A stretch of 64,000 nt of DNA, taken from Epiperipatus broadwayi (Eukaryota; Onychophora; Udeonychophora; Euonychophora; Peripatidae). The notes below the pieces were generated by a model that worked only from the letters and a program-made list of their open reading frames with translations, was not told the origin of the DNA and did no database searches. This document shows positions 60,550 to 64,000 of this stretch, piece after piece. The translations under genes were made by a program, and so were the position numbers. The first letter of the stretch is position 1, and each line of letters begins with the position of its first letter. The stretch spans positions 1,305,909-1,369,908 of the forward strand of contig JAQFVV010000111.1 of NCBI GenBank assembly GCA_028023455.1, written 5' to 3'.

Positions 60550-62860
60550 CACTGTTTCAAACGATCATAGATTTAAACTTCGAAAATTGAGATAATTATG
60601 AGCATGCAATAATTAAATAACAAATATAGATAAAATGTATATTTTAGAAATATGCACCCAAGATAGAATGAGGTAAGCTAGATTAGTAGAGAAATTTACA
60701 CATTAAGTTAATTATTCAGTTTTAGTTATACATATGGTAGTTTTTACATTTTATAATTTAGATAAGTAGTATGAAGAAGGGCTATAGCATATTATTAGAG
60801 TACTCTAGAGTTTGAACACAGACAGGTACCTGTTTTATAAGAAGTTTTCTGATTCCATTAGTTTAGCAGCAAAAGGTTCACGAGTGGCAATTCTTTCTTG
60901 TATTTAGATATTTCATTTAATTTCACAGCAGCAGCAGCCTTTTCATTTATTTCAGGCAGCAGATCTTCATGGTGAATTTATGACAGGCAATGGAAAGTTC
61001 GGCATCCGATAGGCCATCTCCCGATGGAGAATAATCTAGGTGCTTTACTCGGTCATACCTTGGCAGGAACAAATTATTTTTATATTTTGGAGACTCTCAG
61101 TGATCGAGAGCAAAGCTAAAGTTTAAGTGAATGTCTCCCACAAGTCTAAGATGGCCTCTTTTTTTATCTTTAAATTTCACATTTTTGTTAAGATATTTTT
61201 AGGTTCTACTTAATCTGCCCTGAGGATAATCAATGCATTTTGTTGGTTTTTAATTAAAGAAAGCTGCCGTTCTATTGTTTACATTTTACATTTACTAATT
61301 ATATTTTGGGGAATTTTTCTTTAATTAATCTATTATCTATCACTGACCGATGCTTTTAAATTTCAAAGACAAAAAGGGAACATAAGATTATTTTAACTTT
61401 TAATTAAATATTACATCAAATTTTTTTAGAATTATTATTAAATGAAATTTAAACAAAGCAATAAATACGAACTTTATAATGCAAAATAAATGATTAAAAT
61501 TATACAAAATTATATAACTAAAAGAAATCTAAATTATATTATTTTATCCCTATTTATTGCGTTTAATTTGAGATCGAAATGTGTGCGTGTTGATGCTGAA
61601 TTCTACATATATTTATACATTTTAATATTGCTATACACACAATTCGATACCAAAAAGTTTAAATTTGGGCGGGATAGACCGGTCAGTGAGAGAAGACAGA
61701 AAAAGGTGAAACTTAAGATTCGAATACGAATCTTACTGTTTCAGTGGTGATATCATTATTATCATATAAGAATGTCATCTAGGTGTTAAAATGATTATGA
61801 TATTTTTCAGGTTTATTTTTTTATGTTACTTTCAATGTGGAAAAAAATTCTACAATGCCCATAAACAAAAAATGATTATTATCTCCTTTGCATTACAAAT
61901 CATTTTAAACTTTCTTGTAAATCATTGAACTTCTGTCTATAAATCTCTTTATTGCTAATAAAATCATATATTCAACTTATTATTCTCCAAGAAGAGAATA
62001 TGATATTTCACTGTAATCAAATGGCTAATAAAAGATCACTTTTAAAAAAAGCTATAATTCTTTTTTTGGTTAACTCAAGAATAAACTTACTAGTATCCAT
62101 AACACATTCATTAAAAAACATCCGACAAGTTTGAAAATCCAAATTTGACAATTTTTATGTTTTAGTGGCTATTGAAATTTAGATATAAATAGCACTTGCT
62201 TTTAAAAAATGAACACCAAATTTCCTATTAATATATTTAGAATAAAATCTATTTTAAATGTTAACTATCATTTTAAGTTAGTCTATGATCTATGCCAATT
62301 TTTTTGTAATATTACCTTCTTTAACATTGTGAGTGTAGATACAAGCAAATTTCTTTATAGTAATTTGTTGACTTAAGTAATGTGTTCATGCAAAAATTTA
62401 ACAAAAATAGAGAATTTGAATTTATGGAGTTAGTTTTATTATTTCTAATAAATCTAAACTGAAGTAAATTGTTCCTATTAACAAACACTTTATTCCCCCC
62501 CCCCCCCAAGATAACCAAATATTGGTCTTAAATGTTATTGACCATTACTGATCAATAACAATTTTAAACAAATAATAAAAGCTTTCTTTTGCTTAACTTT
62601 TGAATCTAATGTTGGGGTATAAGTAATGATAAAATAATAAAGATACAGTCAAGGATTTCACAAACTAATTTTTAATATCATTAGACTTTCATTGTTACAT
62701 TTACAAATTCCAAGAGTAGAAGATACTAAATTAGATGCACAGTAAAACTAACACCATGTAATCGTTTTTACATTCAATTATTTGCTATTCCAAAAAACCA
62801 AAAACATTTATAGTCATTTATCTGGTCAATTAAACTTTCCCATGAGAGAAAAGTTTCAAT
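60550..62860. other. AT-rich DNA, no gene recognised
   Basis: A moderately GC-richer patch lies at 60820-61140 without a recognised product. A poly-C tract occurs near 62496. The 86-codon plus frame at 61490-61750 shows no domain and is probably chance. Confidence 0.45.
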
Positions 62861-62864
62861 AGCA

Positions 62865-63945
62865 ACAGCTATATTAATTAAAACAGACAAAACTATCCAT
62901 ACAGTAGTGCCACTCAGTGCAAGCTAGAGTAATCAATAGATTCCAGAAGGCTTGTGCATAAAATTCCTATCTAGTACCTACTCATCCAATGGATTATCCC
63001 CAGACCAGTTTCTGGCTTGTGGCTTTTGTCAGCGAGAAGCCTTGATCTGAGAGCACTGCACCTAGATCTTAGGATCTAATGCAACCCTCCAGCAGTCACC
63101 TTTTATCTTTACTTAACTACAAAACTATAAGAATAAAATTGAAAACACAATAATATTTTTAATCAAAGCTCATTATCTTATATAGTCATATAGGTCTGAA
63201 TTCAGTTCAGTACCCATACATTTTGGTGTCTTTGGTTCTTTTATAACCATAGCTGCCACTATCATTCTAGGCAAGATTGGTATTAAACCAGCAGACATCA
63301 CATGATCACCATTTCTTATGCTTACTCATAACTGTTATTAAAACAGGTAAAACTCTCCGTATAGTGGTGCCACTCAATGCAAGCCTTCTAGCATCCATTG
63401 ATTATTCTGGCTTACACTGAGTGGCACTACTATATGAAGAGTTTTGCCTGTTTTAATAACAGTTATAAGCACGCATAAGAAAAGGTGATCCATGTGATGT
63501 TCAGTGGTTTAATAACCAATCCTGCCTAGTAGGATAGTGGTGATGGTTATTAAAGAACCAAAGACACCAAAATGTATGGATACTGAATTCCTATATGACT
63601 ATATAAACTAAGGAGCTTAGATTAAAAATATTATTGCCATTTTCAATTTTATTCTCATAGTTTTGTAGTTAATTAGAGATAAAAAGTGATTTTTGGAGGG
63701 TTGCATTAGATCCTAAGATCTAGGTGCAGTGCTCTCAGATCCAAGGCTCCTCACTGATGAAGGCTAAAAGCTAAAAACTAGTCTGGGGATATTGGATGAG
63801 AGGCATTAAATAGGGATTTTATGCGCAAGCCTTTTGGTATCCATCGATTACTCTGGCTTGCACTGAGTGGCACTACTGAATGGAGAGTTTTACCTGTTTT
63901 AATAAGTTATGAGCAAGCATAAGAAATGATGATCATGTGATGTTT
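62865..63945. repeat. Palindrome of about 1.1 kb with arms of about 530 bp
   Basis: The left arm (about 62865-63383) and right arm (about 63412-63945) are inverted copies of one repeat, with the centre near 63395. Paired landmarks from the outside in: TAAAACAGACAAAACT/AGTTTTACCTGTTTTA, GGATCTAATGCAACCCTCC/GGAGGGTTGCATTAGATCC, CATTTTGGTGTCTTTGG/CCAAAGACACCAAAATG, CATCACATGATCACC near its loosely matching partner, and TGCCACTCAATGCAAG/CTTACACTGAGTGGCA. No coding sequence. A single unit of the same family sits at 56372-56638. Confidence 0.9.
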
Positions 63946-64000
63946 GGTAGCTATATTAATCTTATATCTTTTCAGCTCCTCAACTACAAGTAATAATGTC

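Noticed and set aside
60842-61000. Minus-strand stretch with EINEKAAAAVKLNEI as the upstream PTPN9 exon
   Set aside because: The resemblance to the family's EEINKW region is superficial; the following residues do not match and stops interrupt it.
61490-61750. 86-codon frame with a hydrophobic stretch
   Set aside because: Composition follows the AT-rich background, there is no recognisable family, and no supported splice or promoter context.
1-64000. CRISPR arrays, operons, riboswitches or prophage
   Set aside because: The window is animal nuclear intronic DNA; the regular repeats seen are transposon-derived tandem or inverted copies, not spaced direct repeats.

Overview
This window is strongly AT-rich animal nuclear DNA. 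The evidence is short protein-coding exons with GT-AG splice sites, very long introns, and a mixed load of LINEs, Penelope-like, LTR, hAT and pogo-like elements and tRNA-derived SINEs. No operons, CRISPR arrays or bacterial-type genes are present. The repeat mix suggests an invertebrate, but I cannot name the species.

The only host gene I can support is on the minus strand. It is an orthologue of PTPN9 (PTP-MEG2), a protein tyrosine phosphatase with an N-terminal CRAL-TRIO/SEC14 lipid-binding domain. Two exons are visible: 53920-54009 (90 nt, phase 0 to 0) and 2406-2530 (125 nt, phase 0 to 2). Joined, they give a gapless match to consecutive residues of the vertebrate CRAL-TRIO domain as I remember it. 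Both exons lack a long ATG-started frame, so an ORF scan misses them. Everything from 2531 to 53919 is therefore one intron of about 51.4 kb. Positions 1-2405 belong to the next intron, and 54010-64000 lie upstream, probably in another intron; no earlier coding exon was found there. The phosphatase domain would lie to the left of the window.

The rest is an archive of mobile elements. From left to right: a 5'-truncated LINE (1-777); the C-terminal end of a Penelope-like element with 175-bp inverted arms (5408-6281); a tRNA-derived SINE (6960-7050); two decayed hAT transposons (7141-8582 and about 9338-10938) with an RTE-like LINE tail between them; a LINE C-terminus (11036-11700); a long LINE with esterase ORF1, endonuclease and RT (14685-22215, minus) split by a complete hAT element (17675-21222) with a perfect 8-bp target duplication; two foldback repeats (22565-22882 and about 22939-23288); a LINE tail (29400-30400); a 200-bp tandem array with inverted ends (31507-32118); a terminal-inverted-repeat element (33362-34226); two possible long LTR regions (34798-36822 and 44639-46686); a pogo/Tigger-like element (38182-39228); a piggyBac-like scrap (about 43010-43190); and a compact LTR element with two 1.3-kb LTRs around 666 bp (49906-53228), one LTR carrying a SINE.

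To the right of the 54-kb exon are duplicated repeat blocks (55660-56710), a decayed CR1-like LINE RT (about 58200-59115), a GC-richer stretch with a duplicated 34-bp hairpin (59988-60522), and a palindrome of about 1.1 kb (62865-63945). No new cellular system is evident. The best leads are the inverted-arm Penelope element, the hAT insertion into a LINE catalytic motif, the compact LTR element with its conserved hairpin, and the large palindrome.
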